From contig CAVTKZ010000003.1 in the NCBI GenBank assembly GCA_963735455.1, forward strand, positions 1-64,000: DNA of 64,000 nucleotides, given 5' to 3'. This DNA comes from Palsa-1033 sp963735455 (GTDB lineage Bacteria > Chloroflexota > Limnocylindria > Limnocylindrales > CSP1-4). The position numbers and the translations under genes were made by a program. Positions within the stretch are counted from its first letter, which is position 1. Every line of letters begins with the position of its first letter. Under the pieces are notes generated by a model that saw nothing but the letters and a program-made list of their open reading frames with translations, was not told the origin of the DNA and made no database searches. Shown one piece after another: positions 10,610 through 19,223 of this stretch.

Positions 10610-11899
10610 GTGAGCTCGCACCCCAGCGGCCCGTCGGCTGCCCGCCGTCCGGCCGCCGTGGCGGCCGTCTTCGCCCTGTTGCTCGGAGCCTGCGGCAGCC
10701 CCGTCGTGGTCACCCCACCGCCGACGGCGGCACCCTCGCCGACGGTCCTCGCCAGCCTGCCCTCCAGCGAAGCTCCGAGCCTGATCCCCAGCGTCGAGCC
10801 CTCCTCGGCCGGCACGCCGCCGACCCCGCTGCCGAGTCCCAGCGCCCAGGCCTCCTGCGCGGCCCACGTCCTGGGCCGGATGACCGAAGCCCAGCGAATC
10901 GGCCAGCTCTTCTCGCTCGGCCTGGCCAACAACCAGCTCGGGACCGCCGAGCTCAGCGCGATCCGCAACCAGCACGTCGGCGCGCTCTGGTTCACGGCCA
11001 CGACCACCGTCGGCTCCGCAGCGATCCTGGCGGTCACCTCGGCGATCCAGGCCCAGGCGACCCTCGCCGCAACGGCCGGCGTCGGTGAGCTGATCGCCGC
11101 CAACCAGGAAGGTGGCCAGATCCAGGCCCTGCAGGGCAGCGGCTTCGACAAGTTCCCGTCGGCCGTGGTCCAGGGCGGCCGGTCGATCGCGACCCTGACC
11201 GCCGACGCGAAGATCTGGGGCGAGCAGCTCAAGGCCGCCGGGGTGAACATGGACTTCGCGCCGGTCGCCGACGTGGTGCCGCCCGGGACAGACGCCACCA
11301 ACCAGCCGATCGGCGCCCTCCACCGCGAGTACGGCCACGATCCGGCCACGGCCGGCAGCCACGCGGGCGCGTTCATCGCCGGGATGACCGCCGCGGGCGT
11401 GGCCACGACGGCCAAGCACTTCCCGGGCCTCGGCCGGGTGCTCAACAACACCGACTTCTCGGCGAACGTGGTCGACAACGTCACCACGGCCAACGATCCC
11501 TACCTGGCTTCGTTCAAGGCCACGATCGATGCCGGCGTGCCCTTCGTCATGGTGGCCCTGGCCACCTACACCAAGATCGACGCCTCGAAGCTGGCCGCCT
11601 TCTCGCCGACCGTGATCGGCCTGCTGCGCGAGCCGCTCGGCTTCAACGGCGTGATCGCCTCCGACTCGCTGACGGCCGAGGCCGTCGCCTCGATTCCGGC
11701 TGGGACCCGGGCGATCGACTTCCTGCTGGCAGGCGGTGACCTGGTCGTCGTCCGGAGCGCGTCGGTGATGGTGACCATGGTCGCCGCCGTCCAGGCCCGG
11801 GCGGCCAGCGATCCGAGCTTCGCCCAGCTGGTCGATCAGGCCGCCTTGCTCGTCCTCGAGGCGAAGGGCGCCGAAGGGCTCCTGCCCGCGGGCTGCTGA
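10610..11899 (+). CDS. GH3 family lipoprotein (NagZ-like beta-N-acetylhexosaminidase)
   Basis: 429-residue predicted lipoprotein. I start it at GTG 10610 because the next residues give a signal peptide ending in a lipobox (AVFALLLGAC). A Pro/Ser-rich linker follows, then a GH3 TIM barrel: GALWFTA, LIAANQEGGQIQAL, AGVNMDFAPVADV, TAKHFPGLGRVLNNTDFS and GVIASDSLTAEAV. The nucleophile Asp is the D of ASDSLT. The NagZ acid/base loop KHFPGHG...DSH reads KHFPGLG...TDFS here, so the usual His is absent. Related loops occur in actinobacterial GH3 lipoproteins (from memory), so activity may persist with changed specificity. It is the only plus-strand gene in this stretch and converges on wecA. Confidence 0.85.
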   Translation: MSSHPSGPSAARRPAAVAAVFALLLGACGSPVVVTPPPTAAPSPTVLASLPSSEAPSLIPSVEPSSAGTPPTPLPSPSAQASCAAHVLGRMTEAQRIGQLFSLGLANNQLGTAELSAIRNQHVGALWFTATTTVGSAAILAVTSAIQAQATLAATAGVGELIAANQEGGQIQALQGSGFDKFPSAVVQGGRSIATLTADAKIWGEQLKAAGVNMDFAPVADVVPPGTDATNQPIGALHREYGHDPATAGSHAGAFIAGMTAAGVATTAKHFPGLGRVLNNTDFSANVVDNVTTANDPYLASFKATIDAGVPFVMVALATYTKIDASKLAAFSPTVIGLLREPLGFNGVIASDSLTAEAVASIPAGTRAIDFLLAGGDLVVVRSASVMVTMVAAVQARAASDPSFAQLVDQAALLVLEAKGAEGLLPAGC

Positions 11900-11903
11900 C
11901 CCC

Positions 11904-13208
11904 TCAGGCCCGCCGGTCGGTCGCGGTCGGGACGGGCTGGGGGACGGGATCGGGAGCGGGCCGGGGAGCGGCCGAGGCCGGGCTGCCCCCCGAGTTCCGG
12001 CCCGGCTGGGCGATCGGGATCCCGACGCCGACGGGCGCCTCGATCGGGACCGCGGCAGGCTTGGGCGGCGGAGGCTGCGCCGGTTGGACGGAATCGTCGT
12101 CATAGGAGCTCGCCTGGAATTCCGCGATCACGAGCGAACGGCGGGTCAGGATCAGGAGCAGGAAGCCCGAGGCGACCACCACGCCCAGGAAGCCGTACAG
12201 CTGGCCCGCGCCCGAGAGGACGAAGGAGAGCACCGCGAGCACGAACGACAGGGCGTAGATCACCAGGACGGCCTTGGTCTGGGTCAGCCCCAGGTCCATC
12301 AGCCGGTGATGGACGTGGCCCCGGTCGGGCGTGAACGGCGACGATCCGGTGGCCAACCGCCGGACGATGCTCCAGAACGTGTCGATGATCGGCACGCCCA
12401 GGACGAGCAGGGCCACCGCCACCTTGGCCGAGCCGAGGATCGACAGGATCGCCAGGGAGTAGCCGACGAGCATCACTCCGCTCGTCCCGGCGAAGATCGT
12501 GGCCGGGTGGAAGTTCCAGCGCAGGAAGCCGAGCAGGGCACCGGCCAGGGCGAAGCACAGCAAAGCGACGTACGGCTGGCCCGACAGGCCGGCCCCGAAG
12601 GTCAGGCTGATCAGACCCAGGGTGAACGCGGCAATCAGCCCGATCCCGCTCGACAGGCCGTCGAGGCCGTCGATCCAGTTGATGCTGTTGATCATGCCCA
12701 CGATCCAGAAGATCGTGAATGCCACGCCCCATGCGCCGTCCAGGTTGATCTGGCCGGGCCCGAACGGGTTGGCGATCGAGTCGATGTTGACACCCAGCAG
12801 GACCGCGCCGACCGCCAGCAGGAGCTGGCTGACGAGCTGCCAGCGGGCCCGCAGGTTGAGGACGTCGTCGAGCAGGCCGATCACGACCGCGAACGCGGCG
12901 CCGGCCAGGAGCGCGGCCATCTCGCCCTGGCTGATGGCCAGGAACGAGAAGCCGGGGCCCAGCGAGCCGCTGGCGACCAGCAGGGTCAGGACGAGGGCCA
13001 CGCCCAGGAAGCCGATCCCCACCGCAACCCCGCCGCCGCGGGCGATCGGCTCGGTGTTCACCCGGCGGTGATTCGGCTCGTCGACAATCGCAAAGTGATG
13101 GGCGATCGCGCGCACGACCGGAGTCAGGACAAGCGTGACCAGGGCCGCTCCGACGAACGCGGCGATCAACGCGGGCAGGAGCTGGGGCAGGCCGGCGATC
13201 AGCCGCAT
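11904..13208 (-). CDS. wecA: Undecaprenyl-phosphate GlcNAc-1-phosphate transferase (WecA/TagO family)
   Basis: Integral membrane enzyme that moves GlcNAc-1-phosphate (or a related sugar) from UDP-sugar to undecaprenyl phosphate, the first step of wall teichoic acid, O-antigen or other envelope glycans. 434 residues, about 11 membrane helices. Catalytic features are LLDD at residues 112-115, NSINWIDGLDGL at 174-185, and the HIP-type motif GHVHHRLMDLG. A Pro-rich cytoplasmic tail of about 75 residues is longer than usual. It lies 13 bases downstream of glyA. The wecA-atp neighbourhood matches Actinobacteria, where rfe precedes atpI. Confidence 0.92.
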   Translation of the reverse strand: MRLIAGLPQLLPALIAAFVGAALVTLVLTPVVRAIAHHFAIVDEPNHRRVNTEPIARGGGVAVGIGFLGVALVLTLLVASGSLGPGFSFLAISQGEMAALLAGAAFAVVIGLLDDVLNLRARWQLVSQLLLAVGAVLLGVNIDSIANPFGPGQINLDGAWGVAFTIFWIVGMINSINWIDGLDGLSSGIGLIAAFTLGLISLTFGAGLSGQPYVALLCFALAGALLGFLRWNFHPATIFAGTSGVMLVGYSLAILSILGSAKVAVALLVLGVPIIDTFWSIVRRLATGSSPFTPDRGHVHHRLMDLGLTQTKAVLVIYALSFVLAVLSFVLSGAGQLYGFLGVVVASGFLLLILTRRSLVIAEFQASSYDDDSVQPAQPPPPKPAAVPIEAPVGVGIPIAQPGRNSGGSPASAAPRPAPDPVPQPVPTATDRRA

Positions 13209-13221
13209 CGCGAAGGAACCA

Positions 13222-14550
13222 TTACGCCTCGGGCAGTCCCGGGACCGGGAAGCGAGCGGCGATCTCGCCGGCCGCTGCGCCCAGGCGGGCGAGCGTCGCC
13301 GGCTCGTCGCGCGCCGCGATCGCCTCGACGATCAGGTTGGCGATCGCGCGCATCTCGTCGGGCCCGAAGCCGCGGGTGGTGGTGGCCGGCGTCCCGATCC
13401 GGATCCCCGAGGCGATGTTCGGGGGGTTAGTGTCGAACGGGATCGCGTTCTTGTTGACGGTGATCCCGATCTCGTCGAGCAGGCGCTCGGCCTCCCGGCC
13501 GGTTACCCCCAGGGGCGTCACGTCGACCAGGACCAGGTGGTTGTCGGTGCCGCCGGTCATCAATCGAGCGCCGAGCGACTGGAGGGTCTCGCCCATGACC
13601 CGGGCATTGAGCACGACCCGGGCCTGGTAGTCGCGGAACTCGGGGGTCAGGGCCAGCTTGAGGGCGATCGCCTTGCCCGCGATCACGTGCAGCAGCGGGC
13701 CACCCTGGACCCCGGGGAAGACACTCCGGTCGATCGTCGCCGCGAGGGTCGGCTTGACCATCGGGTAGTCGGCGGGATCGACACTGGCCGGCAGCTCGTC
13801 GCGGCTGAAGATCATCCCGCCGCGGGCGCCGCGGAGCGTCTTGTGGTTGGTGGTCGTGACGATGTCGGCATGCGGGAACGGGCTGGGATGGAGGCCCGCC
13901 GCGACGAGGCCGGCGACGTGGGCCATGTCCACCCACAGCAAGGCCCCCACGGAATGGGCGATGTCGGCCATCCGCTCGAACTCGATGATCCGGGGATAGG
14001 CCGAGGCGCCGGCCACGATCAGCTTGGGCCGGACCTCGCGGGCCTGGACCTCGAGCGCGTCGTAGTCGATCCGCTGGTCCGACTCACGCACGCCATAGGC
14101 GTGGATCTCGAAGTAGCGGCCGCTGAAGTTGAGGGCCATGCCGTGGGTCAGGTGGCCGCCGTGGGCGAGGTTCATGCCCAGGACCCGGTCACCCGGGTTG
14201 ACCGAGCTCATGTAGGCGGCCATGTTGGCCTGGGCGCCGGAATGAGGCTGGACGTTGACGTGCTCGGCGCCTGGGAACAGCTCGAGGGCCCGTTCCTGGG
14301 CGAGCCGCTCGACGATGTCGACGTACTCGCAGCCGCCGTAGTAGCGCTTGCCGGGCAGGCCCTCGGCGTACTTATTGGTCAGCCACGAGCCCTGCGCCTC
14401 GAGGACTGCCTTGAAGACGTAGTTCTCGCTGGCGATCAGCTCGATCTTGTCGTGCTGGCGATGCCGTTCGCTCTCCATCGCCGCCCACACGTCAGGATCG
14501 ATCTCGGCAATGGATGCCCAGGGCAGGGCGGCTGTCTGGCTGACGGTCAT
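13222..14550 (-). CDS. glyA: Serine hydroxymethyltransferase
   Basis: PLP enzyme that converts serine and tetrahydrofolate to glycine and 5,10-methylene-THF in the cytosol. 442 residues. The Schiff-base lysine is K237 in VTTTNHKTLRGARGG. Also seen are IELIASENYV, NKYAEGLPGKRYYGG and VNVQPHSGAQANMA. ATG 14550 is preceded by GAGGAGTCCTCG. The 262-base leader upstream contains a strong stem-loop, listed separately. Confidence 0.97.
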   Translation of the reverse strand: MTVSQTAALPWASIAEIDPDVWAAMESERHRQHDKIELIASENYVFKAVLEAQGSWLTNKYAEGLPGKRYYGGCEYVDIVERLAQERALELFPGAEHVNVQPHSGAQANMAAYMSSVNPGDRVLGMNLAHGGHLTHGMALNFSGRYFEIHAYGVRESDQRIDYDALEVQAREVRPKLIVAGASAYPRIIEFERMADIAHSVGALLWVDMAHVAGLVAAGLHPSPFPHADIVTTTNHKTLRGARGGMIFSRDELPASVDPADYPMVKPTLAATIDRSVFPGVQGGPLLHVIAGKAIALKLALTPEFRDYQARVVLNARVMGETLQSLGARLMTGGTDNHLVLVDVTPLGVTGREAERLLDEIGITVNKNAIPFDTNPPNIASGIRIGTPATTTRGFGPDEMRAIANLIVEAIAARDEPATLARLGAAAGEIAARFPVPGLPEA

Positions 14551-14646
14551 CGAGGACTCCTCGGCCTCTCCACGGCAAGCGACGGCGCGCCGCCCATCTT
14601 CCCACGACCGGCAGCGACTGATCGCGGCGAACCGTTTCAGTGTTTG

Positions 14647-14693
14647 GCCGGGCGGTGGCGGGTGCGAGTCCGCGCCGCCACCGGTTGCCCGGC
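14647..14693. repeat. Strong stem-loop in the glyA leader
   Basis: Inverted repeat with an outer stem GCCGGGC (14647-14653) pairing with GCCCGGC (14687-14693) and an inner stem GGTGGCGG (14654-14661) pairing with CCGCCACC (14675-14682). There is a 13-base loop and a 4-base bulge (GGTT). That makes 15 perfect pairs in an otherwise gene-free 262-base stretch upstream of glyA. No U run follows on either strand, so it is not a simple terminator. I could not match it to a glycine, THF, SAM or ZTP riboswitch. Confidence 0.6.
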
Positions 14694-14812
14694 TCCTGAG
14701 GCGACGAGGCCAACGAGGACACGGTCCTCGGATGGGCAGTCACATGATCGCGGGCTCGTGGCTCAACGACGTGAATGGACCATCGGTTCGCCGGCGCCAA
14801 TTCGGGTGGGGC

Positions 14813-15364
14813 TCAGAGGCGGCTGCACGCTAGGGTGATGAGCTGCTTGGCGGCGGGCAGTAGGTCGACGGTGCCGAGCACTCGGGCGTCGACCTCCGTG
14901 CCGTTCTTCCAGGCCCAGACGTTGGAACCGACCGTATACGCGTCCTGGCACACCCCGGCCAGTGGCGATGGGTCAGGCCCTGGCTTCGGAAGCTGGGCGA
15001 CCGCTGCTTCGAATCCGGCGCGGTCGATCGTGCGCGTCGTAATGATCAGATTCTGCCCGTCCGCAGTCGCATAGGAACATGACTGGTAGATCCCGGTGAA
15101 TGAGCTCGTGGCGGGATCTACCGCCCCGCCGAGGGCGGCCGCGGCATCGGCCGCGGTAATCAGGACGCAGGGGTCCCCGGGACTGGCCGCGGCGAGGCTG
15201 CCGGCCACGGTGCTGCCGGCGGCCGCTGACGCCGCACCCGGGGCCGACGGCACCTTTGGAGCCTCGGTGGGCGCCGTGTTCGATGGACTTGAACAGGCGG
15301 CCGCTCCCAGGGTCACGAGCACCAGCGCCGCGATCACTCGTGCGGCGGCGACAGATCGGATCAC
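14813..15364 (-). CDS. Small secreted lipoprotein (DUF3558-like)
   Basis: 183 residues. It starts at GTG 15364 with AAGGAG seven bases upstream. Signal peptide and lipobox end in LGAAAC at about residue 24, followed by a Ser/Ala/Pro linker. The C-terminal ~110-residue domain begins DPCVLITAADAAAALGG, contains CSYATADGQNLII and ends LACSRL. The pattern D-P-C-x-L-(I/L)-T...A...LG, with paired Cys, resembles DUF3558-type actinobacterial lipoproteins; that assignment is tentative. It sits between tsaC and glyA, interrupting a conserved housekeeping order. Confidence 0.7.
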   Translation of the reverse strand: MIRSVAAARVIAALVLVTLGAAACSSPSNTAPTEAPKVPSAPGAASAAAGSTVAGSLAAASPGDPCVLITAADAAAALGGAVDPATSSFTGIYQSCSYATADGQNLIITTRTIDRAGFEAAVAQLPKPGPDPSPLAGVCQDAYTVGSNVWAWKNGTEVDARVLGTVDLLPAAKQLITLACSRL

Positions 15365-15476
15365 GCGGGGCTCCTTCTTGAAGGTCCTTCACCAGGTCGG
15401 CCACAACCTACTGGGGCCCGATCGCAATCGGATCGCAGTCGGGTTGCGCGACCAGCGTGGGTCCTGCTATCGCCGC

Positions 15477-16260
15477 TCACGTGCCGGGGCGCGTCCCAGA
15501 ACCAAGGCGCGTGAACCGCCTCCTGTCTGAGCGGCACCACCCAGAGCTCATCCCAGGCAGGATTCCGACTAGCCGCCGTCCCATTCGTCGGGCGGCTGCG
15601 GGCGGCGCGGGCGCCTCGATCGGGTGGCCCTTGCGGGCGGCCTTGACGATCTCCTTGATCCGCTCGGGCGGGATCGCGCCGACGCGCAGGACCTCGGTAT
15701 CCCAGTCGTCGCAGCGGACGACGGTCGAGGGCGTGCCGCCGGGGGCCGGCCCGCCGTCAAGGATGATCTCGAGCTCTTCGCCGAACTCGATCTCCAGGCC
15801 CGGGGCGTTGGTGAGGTCGGGCTCGCCGGAGCGATTCGCCGACGTGACGGGCAGCGGGCCGAGGGCCCGGGCGAGGGCCCGCGGGGTGCCGTGGCCGGGC
15901 AGCCGCAGCCCGATCGTGGCGCCGCCGGCGGTCAGCACGTCGGGCAGGCGGACCTCCGGCGCGACGCGGGACGACCAGGGTCAGGGCGCCGGGCCAGGCG
16001 GCCGAGGCGAGGGCCCGGGCGGCCGGCCCGAAGACGCCCGTCCGCTCGGCCTGGCCGATATCCGAGACGAGGAGCACGATCGCCTTGTCCGGCGGCCGGC
16101 CCTTGGCGGCGAAGAGCCGCTCGATCGAATCCGGCGCGTCGAGTGCGACGGCCAGCCCGTAGACCGTGTCGGTCGGCAGCCCGACGAGCAGGCCCTGGCG
16201 GAGGGCGTGGATCGCCTCGGCCCGGCCGGCCGAATCGTCGCGGAGCACCCGGGCTGTCAT
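15477..16260 (-). CDS. tsaC: L-threonylcarbamoyladenylate synthase (YrdC/Sua5), frameshifted
   Basis: Makes threonylcarbamoyl-AMP for the t6A37 modification of ANN-decoding tRNAs. The N-terminal half (start ATG 16260) shows LPTDTVYGLAVALD, LFAAKGRPPDKAIVLLV and WPGALTLVVP. Near 15962-15968 the frame changes and the family sequence resumes directly as VAPEVRLPDVLTAGGATIGL, GHGTPRALARALGPLPVTSA and NRSGEPD. One extra base in the CCCGCGTCGCG stretch explains it. The gene is essential in many bacteria, so sequence error is more likely than true loss. A ~35-residue tail after the core is atypical. Its place after prmC is the conserved one. Confidence 0.85.
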
Positions 16261-16320
16261 TCCCGCAACCGTACGCTCATCGCGGCTGGCCGATGCGAAT
16301 CAGCGCGCGGCCGCGGCGCG

Positions 16321-17187
16321 TCAGCGCGCCGCATACCGCCCGGCGTTGCGAGCGCCCTCGCGGCCGGGCAGGACGAGCGCCTCGACAACCTGGGCGGCGC
16401 CCTCTTCGGCCACCGGCGGGGCGATGTAGCGGGCGGCGGCCTTGACCTCGGGCGGCGCGCTGGGCATCGCCACCCCGTGGCCGACGCCCTCGATCATCTC
16501 GAGGTCGTTGAACTGGTCGCCGATCGCCATCGTCTGCTCGAGCGGGATCCCCAGCCGGCGAGCCAGCCAGCGGACGGCCTCGCCCTTGGAGACCCGGGGG
16601 GCGAGGAACTCCAGGAACTCGGGGTGGCTGACCGTGACCTCGGCCCGCCCGGCGAAATGAGCCCGGGCACCGGCCAGCAGCTCGGTCGGCCGGGGCGCGT
16701 CGCCGACGGCCAGGATCTTGGTCACCGGCCGCTGGATCCAGGCGACCAGGTCGGGCACGATCTCGGCGCGCGCCCCGAGGAACGCCGAATAGTCGTCGGC
16801 CCGTGGGTCACTGGCCGGCAGGACGAAGCGCTCGAGGTGGTTGACGTGGGCGGCCAGGCCATGCTCGGCCGACCAGGCCAGCGTCTCCCGGGCGACCGCG
16901 GCCGGCAGGGGATGGTGGAAGAGGAGCTTGCCCAGCGGTGCCCCGGACGCCCACATCTCCCGGATCAGGGCGCCCTGGTAGGCGATGATCGGCGCGGTCT
17001 GGCCGAGTGTCTCGGCAAACGGCCTGGCGCTCCTGGCCATCCGGCCGGTCGCGATCGTGATCTGGACCCCGTCGGCGACCGTCGCCCGGAAGGCCGCCAC
17101 GGTTCGCGGCCGGAGGACGAGGTCCGAGTCGACCAGGGTCCCGTCGAGGTCCATCGCGATCAGCCTGATCGGGAAGCTGGGCTCCAT
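16321..17187 (-). CDS. Cof-type HAD-IIB phosphatase
   Basis: 288-residue cytosolic hydrolase of the Cof/YidA type, acting on sugar phosphates or similar small molecules. Motif I is MDLDGTLVDSD (Asp13, Asp15); motif II is in ITIATGRMARSA; motif III and IV are seen in RVSKGEAVRWLARRLGI and GDQFNDLEMIEGVGHGVAM. A C2-type cap lies between. The ATG at 17187 overlaps the prmC stop by one base (TGATG), so translation is probably coupled. The specific substrate cannot be told. The stop region shares about 16 bases (GCGCTGACGCGCCGCG) with the end of the cation exchanger gene near 46335. Confidence 0.88.
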   Translation of the reverse strand: MEPSFPIRLIAMDLDGTLVDSDLVLRPRTVAAFRATVADGVQITIATGRMARSARPFAETLGQTAPIIAYQGALIREMWASGAPLGKLLFHHPLPAAVARETLAWSAEHGLAAHVNHLERFVLPASDPRADDYSAFLGARAEIVPDLVAWIQRPVTKILAVGDAPRPTELLAGARAHFAGRAEVTVSHPEFLEFLAPRVSKGEAVRWLARRLGIPLEQTMAIGDQFNDLEMIEGVGHGVAMPSAPPEVKAAARYIAPPVAEEGAAQVVEALVLPGREGARNAGRYAAR

Positions 17188-18126
17188 CAGGCGCCGCTGC
17201 CGGGCGCCGGCCCGTCGTCGGCCGGCACGATCCGCTCGACCCGGGCGACCCGGTCCAGGTCGGCGAGGTCGGGGATGATCGTGGCCGCCCAGCCGGGCAG
17301 GAGCTCGGCGGTCGCCGCCCGGACGGCCGGGCCCTGGTCCGCGCCGATCTCGAGGAAGGCGACCCCGCCGGGCCGGATCACCCGAGCCAGCTGTTCGAGC
17401 AGACGCCGGACCAGCTCGAGCCCGTCCGGCCCGCCGTCGAGGGCCATCGCCGGCTCGAACGAGGCGGCGATCGGCAGGTCGGCGATCGCTGCCGTCGGGA
17501 TGTAGGGCAGGTTCGCAGCGACGATCTCGAACAGGGTCGCGTCCCAGGGCACCAGGTCGCCGAGCTCGAACTGGATCCGGTCGGCGACCCCGTGGCCGAC
17601 GGCATTCTCGCGGGCCAGCTGCAGGGCGTCGGGCGAGGTGTCGGTCGCGATCAGGCTCACGTCGCCCTCGATCCGCCGCTTGCGCAGCCCGACTGCCAGG
17701 GCGATCGCGATCGTGCCCGGCCCCGGTGCCGACGTCGATCACCCGGAGCGCCTGGGTGCCCGGCGGCCGCGGCGCCGAGATCAGCCGATCGACGATCGCG
17801 GCGATCACCAGGTCGACCAGCAGCTCGGTCTCCGGCCGAGGGATCAATGCCCGGGGATCGGTCGACAGGGCCAGCCCATGGAACTCCTTGAAGCCGCGGA
17901 TGTAGGCGACCGGCTCACCCGCGATCCGGCGGACCAGGCTGGCCTCGTAGGCCGCCGCCGCGTCGGCGCCGACCGGCGCGTCGGAATGGGCGATCAGCGC
18001 TGTCCGATCGACCCGCAGGGCGTTGCCCAGGAGGAGCTCGGCGTCGAGCCGGGGACTGTCCGAGCCGGCCATCCGCAGGCGCTCGATCCCGGCGTGGAGC
18101 AGGAAGGCGACGGTGACCGAGGTCAC
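17187..18126 (-). CDS. prmC: Release factor glutamine methyltransferase, frameshifted
   Basis: Methylates the GGQ glutamine of release factors, using SAM. The N-terminal helical domain (DSPRLDAELLLGNALRVDR, IRGFKEFHGL, LIPRPETELLVD) runs to RVIDVGTGAG. One extra G/C at 17714-17720 (GCCGGGCACG) breaks the frame. The sequence continues perfectly in the next frame as TIAIALAVGLRKRR, LIATDTSPDALQLARENA, ANLPYIPT and GVAFLEIGADQG. The catalytic NPPY motif reads NLPY here. It overlaps prfA by four bases (ATGA), the classic prfA-prmC coupling. Because the gene is close to essential, sequence error is favoured over a pseudogene. Confidence 0.88.
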
Positions 18127-19223
18127 GCCTCGTCGGGCTCGACGACCGACTGGAGCCGCTCGGCCTGGTCGGTCGTGATCAGGACGTCGATCAGGGGATC
18201 CAGGTCGCCGTCCAGGATCCCGGGCAGGTTCGACCAGTTCTGGTTGACCCGGTGGTCGGAGACCCGGTCCTGGGGATAGTTGTAGGTCCGGATCTTGTCC
18301 GATCGATCGCCGCCGCCGACCATCGAGCGGCGGGCCGACGAGTTGGCCGCCAGCTGCTTCTGCTTCTCGTCGTCCTGGAGCCGGGCGCGCAGGACGGCCA
18401 GGGCCTTGGCCTTGTTCTTGTGCTGGCTCTTCTCGTCCTGGATCTCGACCACCCGGCCCGACGGGATGTGGGTGATCCGGACGGCCGAGTCGGTCGTGTT
18501 GACCGACTGCCCGCCGGGCCCCGACGAGCGCTTGACCTCGATCCGCAGGTCGCGGTCCTCGTCGATCTCGATCTCGGTCGGCTCCACCTTGGGCAGGACG
18601 ACCACGGTCGCCGTCGAGGTGTGGATCCGGCCCGAGGACTCGGTCGCCGGGATGCGCTGGACGCGGTGGGTGCCGCCCTCGAACTTCAGCCGGCTGTAGG
18701 CGCCGTCGCCCGAGATGTCGACGACGGCTTCCTTGATCCCGCCGATCCCGTTCTCGTTCTGGACCAGCATCTCGGCGGCGAAGCGATGGCGCTCGGCGTA
18801 GCGCAGGTACATCCGGAGCAGCTCCCGGGCGAAGAGCGCCGCCTCGTCGCCGCCGGCGCCCTGGCGGATCTCGACGATGACGTCCTTCTCGTCGGACGGA
18901 TCGCGGGGCAGGAGGAGGACCTTGAGCACGGCCAGCAGCTGCGCCTCGCGCTCTTCGAGCTTGGCCACCTCGTCGCGGGCCATCGCCCGGATCTCCTCGT
19001 CGGTCTCCGAGTCGCGCATCTCCCGGGCGCCGGCCAGCTCGTCGGTCGTCTCGGTCAGCTCGCGATAGGCGGTCACGACCGGCTCGAGCCGGCTGAGCTC
19101 CTTGCCCAGCCGCCGGATCGCCGCCACGTCGGTCGAGGTCTCGGGCAGGGCCGCCTCGGCCTGCAGCTCATCGTATTGACGGGCGACGGCCTCGACCTTG
19201 GCCAGCAGGCTGGCGTCGCTCAT
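18123..19223 (-). CDS. prfA: Peptide chain release factor 1
   Basis: Ends translation at UAA and UAG stop codons. 366 residues, normal length. The GGQ motif is at residues 237-239 in SSGPGGQSVNTTDSAVRITH, and the RF1-specific tripeptide PAT at 192-194 in VQRIPATESSGRIHTS; RF2 would have SPF. The substrate Gln239 is the target of the neighbouring PrmC. Overlaps both neighbours by ATGA-type junctions (stop of the DUF1385 gene, start of prmC). Confidence 0.97.
   Translation of the reverse strand: MSDASLLAKVEAVARQYDELQAEAALPETSTDVAAIRRLGKELSRLEPVVTAYRELTETTDELAGAREMRDSETDEEIRAMARDEVAKLEEREAQLLAVLKVLLLPRDPSDEKDVIVEIRQGAGGDEAALFARELLRMYLRYAERHRFAAEMLVQNENGIGGIKEAVVDISGDGAYSRLKFEGGTHRVQRIPATESSGRIHTSTATVVVLPKVEPTEIEIDEDRDLRIEVKRSSGPGGQSVNTTDSAVRITHIPSGRVVEIQDEKSQHKNKAKALAVLRARLQDDEKQKQLAANSSARRSMVGGGDRSDKIRTYNYPQDRVSDHRVNQNWSNLPGILDGDLDPLIDVLITTDQAERLQSVVEPDEA

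Noticed and set aside
14655..14680. Possible tRNA T-arm (GGGTGCGAGTCC)
   Set aside because: No acceptor, D or anticodon arms fit around it; it is explained by the long hairpin.
15477..18126. True pseudogenes for tsaC and prmC
   Set aside because: Both are near-essential, and conserved sequence resumes right after a single-base change in a C/G run, which favours sequence error.
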